A stretch of 64,000 bases of DNA from Blautia hominis (GTDB taxonomy: Bacteria > Bacillota > Clostridia > Lachnospirales > Lachnospiraceae). The stretch covers positions 498,501-562,500 of the forward strand of contig NQOF01000001.1 in assembly GCA_002270465.1 (NCBI GenBank). The letters run 5' to 3'. This document shows, one piece after another, positions 26,515-35,793 of this stretch; within the stretch, counting starts at the first letter, position 1; each line of letters begins with the position of its first letter. Made by a program: the position numbers and the translations under genes. Under the pieces are notes generated by a model that saw only the letters and a program-made list of their open reading frames with translations, was not told the origin of the DNA and did not search any database.

Positions 26515-26544
26515 AACTTGTTCCTCCTTATAATAAATTTTATA

Positions 26545-27390
26545 TTAACCTTTGATCGAGCCTGCCACCATACTGGCTGTAACCTGTTCCTGCAGTATAA
26601 TATAGATCACAATGCTGGGAAGGATAACCATAGTAAGTGCTGCAAACATTGCAGTATAATTAAACGAAAACTGTGACGTAAAATAATTAAGGGCCAACGG
26701 TAAAGTCCTAACCTTTGTACTTTTAGTTAATATCAGACCAAACATAAATTCATTCCAGGATGTGAGGAATTGTAAGATAGCACCGGTTGCAAGTCCTGAT
26801 TTTGCCAGAGGAAGGATAATAGTAAAAAATGTCCTGTAAAACCCCGCCCCGTCAATATACGCAGCTTCTTCCAGCTCTTTGGGGATACTTTGGAAATAAC
26901 TTTTAAAAACAAACAGGGATGTGGGAAGCCCCAAAGCCGCATAAACCAGTATCAGCCCGCTCCTCGTATCATATAATCCAATTCCCATCATGATTTTATA
27001 TATGGGCATAAGCAGCGCAGAAGTAGGTATGAGCAATGATGACGAGAGCAGCAGCGTAATCCATGTGTTTCCTTTAAACCGGTATCTGGCCAGAACATAC
27101 GCCGCCATAGAAATAATGAACACATTCAGCAGCGTACTGCTCACTGAAATCAGGACACTGTTCCCGTAAAACTTAAAGATGGGCGCCAGCTCCAGAGCCG
27201 CTCGGTATCCACCCAACCCCCAATTTTCCGGCAGAGAAAACGCGGATGACAAAATTTCCTTGTTTGTTTTGAATGATGATATCACGATCCAAAGCAGAGG
27301 GCCCAATGAAATCAAAACCAAGAATCCCAGAAATAAAAATCGTATGATTCTCCATAATAACTGTTTTCCTGATACTTTTTTACCTGTCAT
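26545..27390 (-). CDS. Sugar ABC transporter permease (MalG type)
   Basis: Second CUT1 membrane subunit, 281 aa, six helices, with the EAA loop EEAAYIDGAGFYRTFFTIIL near residue 185. The C-terminus reads TASMVAGSIKG, the common end of MalG-type permeases. Its start overlaps the lacI stop by 4 nt (ATGA), indicating translational coupling and placing the regulator first in the operon. Confidence 0.92.
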   Translation of the reverse strand: MTGKKVSGKQLLWRIIRFLFLGFLVLISLGPLLWIVISSFKTNKEILSSAFSLPENWGLGGYRAALELAPIFKFYGNSVLISVSSTLLNVFIISMAAYVLARYRFKGNTWITLLLSSSLLIPTSALLMPIYKIMMGIGLYDTRSGLILVYAALGLPTSLFVFKSYFQSIPKELEEAAYIDGAGFYRTFFTIILPLAKSGLATGAILQFLTSWNEFMFGLILTKSTKVRTLPLALNYFTSQFSFNYTAMFAALTMVILPSIVIYIILQEQVTASMVAGSIKG

Positions 27391-28385
27391 TCATCTTCCT
27401 CCCTTTTCTTGCATGTGCCCCTCTTCAGCAGCCGGTACGGTAAGGTATACTCCATGTTCTGATTCTGCTCTTTTTCGTTCATATTGCAGAATGTGTTCAG
27501 TGTCCACTCCACCATTTTGTCAATTGGCTGATACAGCGTCGAAAGTTTAGGGATCATTCTGCCTGACACACTGATACCGTCAAATCCCAGCACAGATATG
27601 TCATCCGGTACGCGGTATCCATGCTCATGCAGCGCTGAGATTGCCCCCATGGCAGTCTCATCACTGAAAGCAAAGATAGCTGTAAATTTCTTTCCCTTCC
27701 TTATGGCATTTTCAGTCAAACGATAGCCATTATCATATGTCAGATAGCCAAATTCCGTCATCTCCTCTTTATCCAGCTGTATTCCATATTCGGCCAAAGC
27801 CTGCTGACATCCCATAAGTCGTTGAAAGCCGGAACTGAGGCTGTGGGAATAATCTGACAATATAAGGATTTCCTTATGATTCAGATCAAGCAGGTATTTC
27901 ATACCTTCATAGGCAGCCGACATATCATTGATATGCACCATCTCGCATCTGCTGTCAAAGGAGGCACCGCCCAGCATGACCACCTTAATATTTTTTGCCT
28001 GTATGTACCTGAGCATATCCCTGTCTATATCCTCATCCAGATAAATAACGCCCCTTACATACAGCTCTTTAAAAAATAACTTGTAACCGTCATCACCCAC
28101 AACCGTGGGAAGAATCACCAGCTTATACTTATATTTTGGCATCTGCTCTATAATTTCCCGCAGCACCTCACTGAAATACCCCAGACGCAAATGCGGAACC
28201 AGAACAATGATCACTCCCTGTTCACTTCTCTTTCTGGTATTCGGAGTATAATGAAGCTGACATGCCGCTTCCTCAATTTTTTTAGCAAGTTCGTTTCCCA
28301 CAACATTGCTCCCTGAAAAATACCGTGAAACAGTTGCCGGAGAAACCTGTGCTTTTTTCGCAACATCTCGTATTGTTGCTGCCAT
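27387..28385 (-). CDS. LacI family transcriptional regulator
   Basis: Sugar-responsive repressor, 332 aa. The N-terminal helix-turn-helix ATIRDVAKKAQVSPATVSRYF is followed by a periplasmic-binding-protein-like sensor domain. The ATG at 28385 is chosen because the HTH must start within the first few residues and GAGAGGA precedes it. It is the first gene of the ABC-GH4-PfkB operon and so is probably autoregulatory and specific for that sugar. A promoter and repeated GTCAATTTAA motifs lie just upstream. Confidence 0.9.
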   Translation of the reverse strand: MAATIRDVAKKAQVSPATVSRYFSGSNVVGNELAKKIEEAACQLHYTPNTRKRSEQGVIIVLVPHLRLGYFSEVLREIIEQMPKYKYKLVILPTVVGDDGYKLFFKELYVRGVIYLDEDIDRDMLRYIQAKNIKVVMLGGASFDSRCEMVHINDMSAAYEGMKYLLDLNHKEILILSDYSHSLSSGFQRLMGCQQALAEYGIQLDKEEMTEFGYLTYDNGYRLTENAIRKGKKFTAIFAFSDETAMGAISALHEHGYRVPDDISVLGFDGISVSGRMIPKLSTLYQPIDKMVEWTLNTFCNMNEKEQNQNMEYTLPYRLLKRGTCKKREEDE

Positions 28386-28407
28386 CCTATCAGTCCTCTC
28401 CCATTTT

Positions 28408-28489
28408 TTAGTCAATTTAAACTATTATTTGTTCTTATCAGCTTTTTTCTGGTCAATTTAACAATAAATCTCACATCAAAAAAAGTCAA
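28408..28489 (-). promoter_or_regulatory. Promoter and candidate operators of the LacI sugar operon
   Basis: On the minus strand TTGACT (28484-28489), 17 nt, TATTGT (28461-28466). Two direct copies of GTCAATTTAAAC-like sequence (about 28411 and 28452, + strand reading) flank the start region and could be LacI-type or catabolite sites. The rest of the 28386-28755 gap holds a terminator and no gene. Confidence 0.55.
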
Positions 28490-28628
28490 CGCAGTTTCAT
28501 GTGTTTCACATTTGTTTCATTGTTTTCCTGCCTTTCTCATAAAAGTATCTATAACTGCAGACAATGATACCTTTGTTATAGTGCACCCGCTTAAAAATCC
28601 ATATATTACCATTTACCTCTTAAATGCA

Positions 28629-28677
28629 AAAAAGACAACCGAACACCTCTATGTGAGGCATACGATTATCTTTTTTA
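28629..28677. terminator. Bidirectional terminator after the dehydrogenase gene
   Basis: A/T-flanked imperfect hairpin AAAAAAGA..CG / CG..TCTTTTTT with an inner CCTC/GAGG stem, between the dehydrogenase and the LacI operon promoter. Confidence 0.7.
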
Positions 28678-28755
28678 TCATTCTATCTTTGCTTATAAAA
28701 TATATGAGTACGGCATTCCCTACCATCCAAAGGCAGTAAAGCTGCAGCCAAGAGC

Positions 28756-29805
28756 TTACTCATGGATCTTAATAACAGCCTTAACAATATCCGCCTTATT
28801 CTTCATAGAGAACTCCATAGCCTTATCCGCCTGGGAAAGCGGAAATTCATCCGTCACGATTCCCTTCAGATTGATCTTGCCGTCCGCAACAGCCTGAATC
28901 GCCATAGGATAAATATGGCGATAGCGGAACACGGTCTTAAAGGTCAGCTCCTTGTCAAGGGCAATGCTCATAGGCAGTGTTACTTCCCCTGTCCTGCTGT
29001 ATCCCACAAATACAATGGTGGAGCCTTTTCTGGCCATAAGAATTGCCTGTCTGGATGTCACTTCCGCGCCTGCAGTCTCAATCACCAGATCCGTTCCCCT
29101 GCCGCCGGTCAGTTCTTTTACTTTCTCTACAACATCCTCTTTCATGCCATTGATAACGCCTGTAGCTCCCAGCTCCATAGCCTTTTCCAGTCGTTTGTCC
29201 ATCACGTCCACAACGTAAACTTCGCTGACACCTCTGGCCTTCAATGCCATCATGGAAACAAGGCCAATGCAGCCTGCACCCATGACTACTGCCTTCTGCC
29301 CCAGATGGGCATCTCCCTGGATCGCAGCGTGGAATCCAACTGCCAGAGGCTCGATCAGTGCGCCCTCCAGAGTGCTAACATTGTCCGGAAGCTTGAAGCA
29401 GAGATTTGCCTCATGTGCCACGTATTCCTGGAACACACCGTCAACCGGCGGAGTTGCGAAGAATACTACATCCGGGCAGAGATTATACTTGCCCTCTTTA
29501 CAAAATTCGCACTGTCCGCAGGTCTTTCCCGGCTCCAAAGCCACACGGTCACCAACCTGCAGATGCTTTACCTCTCTGCCCACTTCCACTACAACGCCGC
29601 CCGGCTCATGGCCCAGTACGAACGGTGGTTTTACCACATAATCTCCGATAGCCCCTGTCTCATAATAGTGCAGGTCCGAACCGCAGATCCCCACATAATC
29701 CAGCTTTACCAAAACTTCGTCGTCCTTTGGCTGCGGGATGGGTCTTTCTTCAAAATCCATCTTCTGGATATCCGTCATTATTGCTACTTTCATCATGCCT
29801 TCCAT
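28756..29805 (-). CDS. Zinc-dependent polyol/alcohol dehydrogenase (MDR family)
   Basis: Medium-chain dehydrogenase of 349 aa resembling sorbitol, xylitol or L-iditol 2-dehydrogenases. Catalytic zinc ligands are in GICGSDLHYYE and LGHEPGG; structural zinc cysteines are CGQCEFCKEGKYNLC near 95-110. The NAD-binding motif VMGAGCIGLVS is near 172. The acidic residue after the Rossmann sheet (VVDVMDKR) favours NAD+. GGAGG precedes the ATG. It is monocistronic. The particular polyol is not readable from the sequence. Confidence 0.88.
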   Translation of the reverse strand: MEGMMKVAIMTDIQKMDFEERPIPQPKDDEVLVKLDYVGICGSDLHYYETGAIGDYVVKPPFVLGHEPGGVVVEVGREVKHLQVGDRVALEPGKTCGQCEFCKEGKYNLCPDVVFFATPPVDGVFQEYVAHEANLCFKLPDNVSTLEGALIEPLAVGFHAAIQGDAHLGQKAVVMGAGCIGLVSMMALKARGVSEVYVVDVMDKRLEKAMELGATGVINGMKEDVVEKVKELTGGRGTDLVIETAGAEVTSRQAILMARKGSTIVFVGYSRTGEVTLPMSIALDKELTFKTVFRYRHIYPMAIQAVADGKINLKGIVTDEFPLSQADKAMEFSMKNKADIVKAVIKIHE

Positions 29806-30001
29806 CTCTTGTTTTCCTCCTCTTGTGATTGTGCATTATGTGACTTCATTATAAGCCAGAACCGTATAGACTACAAGTGAAATTCATGTCTTTTTCCTTC
29901 AAATTTCTTTGATTTTTTCCATATCACAGCACTGTCATGAACACTTGCATAATCACAGTCATTCCGCCGCCAAATGCCCACAAAACCACCCCGATAAAAA
30001 T

Positions 30002-30047
30002 AAAAAAAGGCAGGGATAAAACCGGAAACCCGGTCCTATCTCTGCCC
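30002..30047 (-). terminator. Terminator of the AICAR transformylase operon
   Basis: Long hairpin GGCAGaGATA..ACCGG / CCGGT..ATCcCTGCC with T7 on the minus strand. Confidence 0.88.
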
Positions 30048-30066
30048 AAAGCGGAGGCGAAATTAT

Positions 30067-31245
30067 TTAGTGATGGAACAGACGGATGCCTGTAAATGCC
30101 ATCGCCATATTGTATTTATTGCAGCACTCGATCACTGCATCATCGCGTACGGAGCCGCCCGGCTCTGCGATATATTTAACGCCGCTCTTGTTCGCGCGCT
30201 CGATATTGTCTGAGAACGGGAAGAATGCATCAGAGCCTAATGTGACATCCGTCAGTTTGTCAAGCCATGCACGTTTTTCCTCACGTGTAAATACTTCCGG
30301 TTTCTGTTTGAAGATCTTTTCCCAGGCCCCATCAGCCAGAACATCCATGTATTCCTCACCGATGTAAACATCAATAGCATTATCTCTGTCAGCACGGCGG
30401 ATACCGTCGATAAATGGCAAATCCAGCACCTTCGGGCACTGTCTCAGCCACCAGTTATCAGCCTTCTGGCCTGCCAGACGGGTACAGTGTACACGTGACT
30501 GCTGGCCTGCGCCGATACCGATCGCCTGTCCGTCTTTTACGAAACAGACGGAATTAGACTGTGTATATTTCAGTGTGATCAGAGATATCTTCAGATCCAT
30601 CAGCGCGTTTGCCGGAATTTCTTTATTCTCTGTCACAATATTGGAAAGCAGCGCATCGTCAATAGGAAGTTCCTGTCTTCCCTGCTCAAATGTGATGCCG
30701 AACACTTCTTTATGTTCCAGCGGAGCCGGCTGATAATCCGGGTCGATCTGGATCACATTATAATTGCCGTTTTTCTTCTGTTTCAGTATTTCCAGTGCTT
30801 CCTCTGTATATCCCGGAGCGATCACACCGTCGGAAACTTCTCTCTTGATCAGCATAGCTGTGTCTTTATCGCACACATCAGACAGGGAAATAAAGTCACC
30901 AAAAGAGGACATTCTGTCAGCGCCCCTTGCTCTTGCATAAGCACATGCCAGCGGTGATAATTCACCCATATCATCCACCCAGTAAATCTTTTTCAGCACA
31001 TCTGACATGGGAATCCCAACTGCCGCGCCTGCCGGTGATACATGTTTAAAAGAAGTTGCAGCCGGAAGTCCGGTAGCCTTTTTCAGTTCTTTCACCAACT
31101 GCCAGCCATTAAAAGCATCCAGGAAATTAATATATCCCGGCTTGCCGCTGAGAACTTCAATAGGAAGCTCGCTGCCGTCAGCAACATAAATTCTGGAAGG
31201 TTTCTGGTTCGGATTACATCCGTACTTTAACGCTAATTCTTTCAT
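30067..31245 (-). CDS. AICAR formyltransferase (stand-alone PurH C-terminal domain)
   Basis: Transfers a formyl group from 10-formyl-THF to AICAR, giving FAICAR, the penultimate step of IMP synthesis. The 392-aa protein corresponds to the transformylase domain of PurH without the cyclohydrolase domain. The catalytic Lys-His pair is in TSFKHVSPAGAAVG near residue 66, and AEPGGSVRDDAVIE is near 360. The missing cyclohydrolase step is supplied by the gene 27 nt upstream in the same transcript. The unit is governed by a ZTP riboswitch, which senses the AICAR triphosphate that accumulates when 10-formyl-THF is short. Confidence 0.92.
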   Translation of the reverse strand: MKELALKYGCNPNQKPSRIYVADGSELPIEVLSGKPGYINFLDAFNGWQLVKELKKATGLPAATSFKHVSPAGAAVGIPMSDVLKKIYWVDDMGELSPLACAYARARGADRMSSFGDFISLSDVCDKDTAMLIKREVSDGVIAPGYTEEALEILKQKKNGNYNVIQIDPDYQPAPLEHKEVFGITFEQGRQELPIDDALLSNIVTENKEIPANALMDLKISLITLKYTQSNSVCFVKDGQAIGIGAGQQSRVHCTRLAGQKADNWWLRQCPKVLDLPFIDGIRRADRDNAIDVYIGEEYMDVLADGAWEKIFKQKPEVFTREEKRAWLDKLTDVTLGSDAFFPFSDNIERANKSGVKYIAEPGGSVRDDAVIECCNKYNMAMAFTGIRLFHH

Positions 31246-31272
31246 ATTCCTGTTCTCCTCTATGCTTCTTAC

Positions 31273-31986
31273 TTATTTGTTTTTATTTATGATCCTTGTC
31301 TCATACTTCCCGGTTTCAATATCAATAAACCGCACAAACAGAGACACTTTATTGTCCTCATTCAGGCTCTCCCAAACATTCTTTGTAAACCCCTCAATAT
31401 CATTTGGGATTCCCACCAGCTTCGGTTCTCCCTCAAAGCTTGGCAGCGGATTGCCGTCATGCATATAAGTGTGGATAAAATGTCCTTCCCCGGCTGCCGG
31501 ATTTTCATAAGTGAATGTATAACGGTTACATCCCTCAGGACTTCCGTTGCTGCTCTTCAAAATAGACATGGCATAATGGTATGCTCCATTCTCCACCTGC
31601 ATAATACCGGAGATTCTCGGTGTATAGTTAGGGCCGTCCGGCTCAAACTCACGAGTTCTTAAGGACTGCTCAAAAGAGATCCCCTTCTCCATACCTTCAT
31701 AGACCGTATCGGTCTGGTCACCGTTCGTTACAATTGTCTTATTGCCAATCACACGTACCGGTGCATATATGATCAAGCTGGGATCAGTCAGCTTAGACGG
31801 GTCAAATGCCTGGGTGCGGATCCCCTCTCCCTCTTCCACGAACACACGGTTCCTGCTGTTCTCACTTCTGCCCATGATAAAATATGCTGTAACTGCCTTT
31901 GTACCATCCTCAGACTTACCAATAACAATTCCCCTTCCAGGGTATGCATTTTCTCTCAATTCATTCTCAAGTGATAACATTTTCAT
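31273..31986 (-). CDS. IMP cyclohydrolase, PurO-like
   Basis: Closes FAICAR to IMP, the last step of purine synthesis. The 237-aa protein matches the archaeal-type PurO fold rather than the PurH N-terminal domain: YPGRGIVIGKS at residue 15, YFIMGRSENSRNRVF near 35, and SNGSPEGCNRYTFTY near 145. The ATG at 31986 follows GGAGAAGGA; a longer frame to 32031 lacks such a site. It is the first gene after the ZTP riboswitch and forms a functional pair with the stand-alone AICAR formyltransferase. Confidence 0.9.
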   Translation of the reverse strand: MKMLSLENELRENAYPGRGIVIGKSEDGTKAVTAYFIMGRSENSRNRVFVEEGEGIRTQAFDPSKLTDPSLIIYAPVRVIGNKTIVTNGDQTDTVYEGMEKGISFEQSLRTREFEPDGPNYTPRISGIMQVENGAYHYAMSILKSSNGSPEGCNRYTFTYENPAAGEGHFIHTYMHDGNPLPSFEGEPKLVGIPNDIEGFTKNVWESLNEDNKVSLFVRFIDIETGKYETRIINKNK

Positions 31987-32065
31987 GAATTCCTTCTCCT
32001 TCTCATTTTGACCATAATCATCTGCTGCCAATCCATCGGCAACTTTACCCTAATAAAACATAACA

Positions 32066-32165
32066 ACAAAAAAAGCCCACACTCTGAACATACTTGCCCA
32101 GACGGTCGGCTTCCTACGCTTATACTCCCTGTGGTTTATTCCACTTCCGTCAGTCATATAAGCAA
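32066..32165 (-). ncRNA. ZTP (pfl) riboswitch with overlapping terminator
   Basis: On the minus strand the aptamer runs from GCTTATATGACTGACGG through CCACAGGGAGTATAAGC to the diagnostic CCGTCTGGGC. It is followed by a terminator whose 5' side reuses that last block (AGCC..AC..TCTG / CAGA..GT..GGCT) and a T8 tract at 32066-32073. High ZTP or ZMP should favour read-through into the IMP cyclohydrolase and AICAR formyltransferase genes. Confidence 0.92.
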
Positions 32166-32170
32166 TTTAA

Positions 32171-32199
32171 ACATTATCACGTAATCTTCCCCTTGTCAA
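32171..32199 (-). promoter_or_regulatory. Promoter of the ZTP-controlled purine operon
   Basis: TTGACA (32194-32199), 17-nt spacer, TAATGT (32171-32176), just upstream of the aptamer. Confidence 0.75.
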
Positions 32200-32254
32200 C
32201 GCTTTTTGACAATTTTTATCAAAAAATCCCCATACGCATTCTAAATCACCACCC

Positions 32255-32345
32255 TCCCTTCAAAAACCGGCCAATACCGGCAAGGGATGCAGAAGACTGG
32301 ATATCTCTTCCAGCCCCCGGCCCTTTGCTTCCCTTGCCGTCCGTT
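32255..32345 (-). terminator. Probable terminator of the rRNA methyltransferase gene
   Basis: Inverted repeat CGGCAAGGGA / TCCCTTGCCG around an inner CTGG/CCAG stem, followed on the minus strand by a second hairpin CCGGTATTGGCCGG and T5. Confidence 0.55.
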
Positions 32346-32358
32346 TTCTTTTTCCCTC

Positions 32359-33558
32359 CTACCCTTCACACACCTGAAAAATATAAAACTTCAGATAATA
32401 AGACTCCTCTGCCGCCCAAAGTATAGGATGATCCGCTGCCTGCGTCCGATACTCCACCTGCCGCAGCCTCTTATGCACATTCCTTGCCGCCTGCCCGATG
32501 GTCTGTGTAAACATCTCATAAGACATAAAATGCGAACAGGAACAAGTCGCCAAAAATCCCCCGTCCTTCACCAGCTTCATAGCCCGCAGATTGATCTCCC
32601 GATACCCTTTCACCGCATTCTTAACAGAATTCCGGGACTTGGTAAACGCCGGCGGGTCCAGTATCACCACATCGAACTTCTCCCCCTCTTCCTCCAGCCT
32701 TGGAAGCAGCTCAAACACATCCTCACACACAAATTTCACTGTCTCTGACAGCCCGTTCAGCGCGGCATTTTCCCTGGCCTGCTCCACTGCCAGTTCGGAA
32801 GCATCCACTCCCAACACACTCTTTGCGCCTGCGATCCCTGCATTCAAAGCAAATGACCCTGTGTGTGTAAAACAATCCAGCACCTTTGCTCCTTTGCATA
32901 ATCTCTGAATCGCCAGCCTGTTATACTTCTGATCCAGGAAAAAACCGGTCTTCTGACCATCCTCCACATCAACCAGATATTTTACTCCATTCTCACAAAT
33001 CTCCACTTTGGTATCAAAAGGTTCCCCCATAAACCCTTTGACAAGCTCCATCCCTTCCTGCCTTCTCACTTTGGCGTCACTGCGCTCGTAAACGCCGCGG
33101 ATGACTACGCCGTCCTGCGCCATCTCCTCCTTCAAAAGCTCCAGGATTTTCCCTTTCAGCCTGTCAATCCCCAGCGCCAGGGACTGCACCACCAAAATAT
33201 CAGAAAATTTATCCACAACAAGTCCGGGCAGAAAATCCGCCTCACCGAAGATCACACGGCAGCTGCCGGTATCCACTGTCTTTTTCCTGTACTCCCAGGC
33301 ATCCCTCACCCGTTTTCGCAGAAATCCCTCATCTATCTCCTGCTCTGATCTTCGTGTCATCATGCGGATCCTGATCTTGGAGTTGGTGTTGATAAACCCT
33401 CTTCCCAGGGGATAACCGTCAAAATCGTGTACCATCACCATATCCCCATTCTCAAAACTTCCCAGGATACTGGCCACCTCATTATCGTATATCCACGGAC
33501 CTCCCGCTTTCAGGGAACGTCCTTCCCCCTTCTTCAGTGTCGCAATTGCCAGACTCAT
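32359..33558 (-). CDS. 23S rRNA cytosine methyltransferase, RlmI-like
   Basis: SAM-dependent class I methyltransferase, 399 aa. An N-terminal PUA domain (ATLKKGEGRSLKAGGPWIYD) is followed by an EEHEE-like linker and a Rossmann catalytic domain with VLDCFTHTGSFALNAG (motif I) near 220 and the NPPY-type motif DVVILDPPAFTKSR near 290. RlmI methylates C1962 of E. coli 23S rRNA at position 5; the precise target here is inferred. A Cys-rich TCSCSHFMS near 348 fits the family. It appears monocistronic. Confidence 0.87.
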   Translation of the reverse strand: MSLAIATLKKGEGRSLKAGGPWIYDNEVASILGSFENGDMVMVHDFDGYPLGRGFINTNSKIRIRMMTRRSEQEIDEGFLRKRVRDAWEYRKKTVDTGSCRVIFGEADFLPGLVVDKFSDILVVQSLALGIDRLKGKILELLKEEMAQDGVVIRGVYERSDAKVRRQEGMELVKGFMGEPFDTKVEICENGVKYLVDVEDGQKTGFFLDQKYNRLAIQRLCKGAKVLDCFTHTGSFALNAGIAGAKSVLGVDASELAVEQARENAALNGLSETVKFVCEDVFELLPRLEEEGEKFDVVILDPPAFTKSRNSVKNAVKGYREINLRAMKLVKDGGFLATCSCSHFMSYEMFTQTIGQAARNVHKRLRQVEYRTQAADHPILWAAEESYYLKFYIFQVCEG

Positions 33559-33671
33559 GTGTCTTCCTCCATTTTTCTATTTTTTCTGTCCCAGCACAAT
33601 ATAAGCGATTCCGCATAGGAGACCGCCTACCGTGCCAATTTTCTGCTGCTTTTGAATAATTCCATGTAAAC

Positions 33672-34265
33672 TTACGGTTGCACCCCGCTGTTTAAGCGGG
33701 TTTTCACATCTTTCCACCGAGGATAGAACACATCCATATATCCATAAAAAATCCCGTTGTGCCCCCGCTCCAGAAGATGCACCAGTTCGTGAGTGACCAC
33801 ATATTCCAGACACTCTTCCGGATATTCCGCCAGCCAGACATTGAGCCAGATCCTCTTTTTTTCCACATTGCAGGTTCCCCATCTGGTTTTCATATCCCTC
33901 AGACGCCACTCCTCTGCGTGGACTCCCACTTTCTGTTCGCACTCCTGTATGACCCGGGGCAGTATTTTTTCAAGACGCATTCTGCATTCCTGTTTTTTTG
34001 CCTCCCGCTCCCGGCCTTCGTATATTTCCCAGGGGGGCAGGTTTTGGCCCTTCTTCTTCCGATGTTCCTCTATCCAATCCATTCTCTCCCGGATAAGTCT
34101 TCTGATATCGCACTCCGGCATTTTAAGAGGCGCGGAAACCCGGATACTTCCATCCGCCCCCACACGCAGATACATATTGCGAATGGCTTTTTTCGTCACC
34201 TGGATATCCAGTCCGTTCTCGGTCCATTGATAAATTTTCACCCGTTTTCCGGCTGTCTTTACCAT
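33672..34265 (-). CDS. YgjP-like M48-type metallopeptidase (DUF45)
   Basis: Small SprT/YgjP-type zinc metalloprotein of 197 aa with the HExxH motif VVTHELVHLLERGHN near residue 155. The RWGTCN block near 130 is diagnostic of the family. It has no signal peptide. The start at 34265 lies inside the last codons of map (overlap of 7 nt), so the pair is translationally coupled; a longer reading from 34352 lies fully within map. The biological substrate is unknown. Confidence 0.85.
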   Translation of the reverse strand: MVKTAGKRVKIYQWTENGLDIQVTKKAIRNMYLRVGADGSIRVSAPLKMPECDIRRLIRERMDWIEEHRKKKGQNLPPWEIYEGREREAKKQECRMRLEKILPRVIQECEQKVGVHAEEWRLRDMKTRWGTCNVEKKRIWLNVWLAEYPEECLEYVVTHELVHLLERGHNGIFYGYMDVFYPRWKDVKTRLNSGVQP

Positions 34266-35131
34266 GCCAGGACCTCCGGGCCGTTTTCGGTCACAAGGAC
34301 CATGATCTCCCACTGTGCAGAAGGCAGTCCATCCTCTGTATAAACCGTCCACCCGTCATCCTCATCAATAAAGATCTCACTGGCCCCCATATTCACCATG
34401 GGTTCTATGGTAAACAGCAGCCCCGGCGCCATGACCATACCGGTGCCGGCCCTGCCAATGTACCCCACCCACGGGTCTTCATGGAACTCCAGCCCAATAC
34501 CGTGGCCTCCGATCTCCTTCACCACACTGTAGCCGTTTTTCTCTGCATGTTCATGGACTGCCTGACTCATATCCCCCAGAAATCCCCAGGGTCTTACCTG
34601 CTTAAGCCCTTTCTCCACACATTCCTTTGTAACCTGCACGAGACGCTCTTTCTCCTGTCCCACGTCACCGATACAGAACATTCTGGAGGAATCAGAATAA
34701 TATCCGTTCAGGATCGTGGATACATCCACATTGATGATATCCCCCTCCATAAGTACGATCTCCTCCGACGGAATGCCGTGGCACACCTGGTTGTTGATGG
34801 AGGTGCAGACACTGTTTGGAAATCCCTCATAATTAAGGGGTGCCGGCACGGCATTGGCCTTTGTGGTGATGTCATATACCCAGCGGTCAATCTCGGCTGT
34901 GGAAATCCCCTCTTTGATATGTTCCGCAACATAATCCAATATGGCAACATTGATCTCAGCGCTTTTTTTGATCCCTGCGATCTGTTCTGCCGTCTTAACG
35001 ATTTCACGCTTCGGTACGATCCTGCCCTGGGACTGCAGATGGTTCAGCTTATCATCAAAAGGTCCATGGCATTTCTTATATTTTTTTCCGCTTCCGCACC
35101 AGCACGCGTCATTTCTTCCTAAATTATTCAA
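34259..35131 (-). CDS. map: Methionine aminopeptidase type I with SEC-C zinc motif
   Basis: Removes initiator methionine from new proteins. The 290-aa protein has an N-terminal SEC-C zinc motif (CWCGSGKKYKKCH) that may dock to the ribosome or SecA, then the pita-bread catalytic domain. Metal ligands are in NVDVSTILNGYYSDSSRMF (Asp pair), GHGIGLEFHEDPWV (His) and FTIEPMVNMG (Glu), with a final Glu near the C-terminus. It is followed by the overlapping YgjP-like gene and preceded 5 nt away by a GDSL hydrolase. Confidence 0.93.
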   Translation of the reverse strand: MNNLGRNDACWCGSGKKYKKCHGPFDDKLNHLQSQGRIVPKREIVKTAEQIAGIKKSAEINVAILDYVAEHIKEGISTAEIDRWVYDITTKANAVPAPLNYEGFPNSVCTSINNQVCHGIPSEEIVLMEGDIINVDVSTILNGYYSDSSRMFCIGDVGQEKERLVQVTKECVEKGLKQVRPWGFLGDMSQAVHEHAEKNGYSVVKEIGGHGIGLEFHEDPWVGYIGRAGTGMVMAPGLLFTIEPMVNMGASEIFIDEDDGWTVYTEDGLPSAQWEIMVLVTENGPEVLAW

Positions 35132-35136
35132 ATCCC

Positions 35137-35790
35137 TTACTTCCTTTCCCGGAGGATCTCCCTCAGTTTCTCTGTTACAGCCCCGGCAAGCGCTCTGTGC
35201 CCCTCCGGATCCAGATGGACGGAATCCTCCGCACAGGGCAGTGTCACTGCCGCGGCATCCAAAAAAGCGCAGCCTTGCTGCCTGGCCGCCTCTCTGTAAT
35301 AACCGGCCAGCTCATTTGATATTCTCACTGCACGCTCCCCGCCGAACATGGGCGAAAATTTGTGACTTATAATTTCTTCTCTGATCTTTAAAGGGGATAT
35401 CAGCAAAATTTCCGGCATAGGCTCACGATCTTCACGAAAATACATCTTTATGGTTTTAACCAATTTTTCCGCACCTGCGGCCACATCGGCGGCAGTCAGG
35501 GAAAACCTCTGTTTCATATCATTTGTCCCAAGCATTAATACCACTACATCCAGGGGACTATGGCTTTCCAGGCAGGGAATCAGGTATTGCAGACCATTTT
35601 TCATGCCTTCAATGGGATCATCCCAAACCGTTGTCCTCCCATTCTGGCCTTCCTCGATGATTCGTACCCCTTCCTCCCTCAGGGCCTCCTGCACCAGACT
35701 GGTCCAGCGCACTCCCCATGGGAAACGGTTTCCGGTCACACCGTCATACCCATGGGTATTAGAATCTCCATAACATAATACATTTTTCAT
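35137..35790 (-). CDS. SGNH/GDSL family hydrolase
   Basis: Esterase or lipase fold of 217 aa. The nucleophile block reads CYGDSNTHGYDG at residue 5, the oxyanion Gly and Asn are in EEGQNGRT and LGTNDMKQRF, and the catalytic Asp-His pair is in EDSVHLDPEGHRAL near 190. No signal peptide is seen, so it acts in the cytosol. It resembles acyl-CoA thioesterase or arylesterase-like members, and the substrate is unknown. It is the upstream partner of map in a close run of genes. Confidence 0.87.
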   Translation of the reverse strand: MKNVLCYGDSNTHGYDGVTGNRFPWGVRWTSLVQEALREEGVRIIEEGQNGRTTVWDDPIEGMKNGLQYLIPCLESHSPLDVVVLMLGTNDMKQRFSLTAADVAAGAEKLVKTIKMYFREDREPMPEILLISPLKIREEIISHKFSPMFGGERAVRISNELAGYYREAARQQGCAFLDAAAVTLPCAEDSVHLDPEGHRALAGAVTEKLREILRERK

Positions 35791-35793
35791 CTC

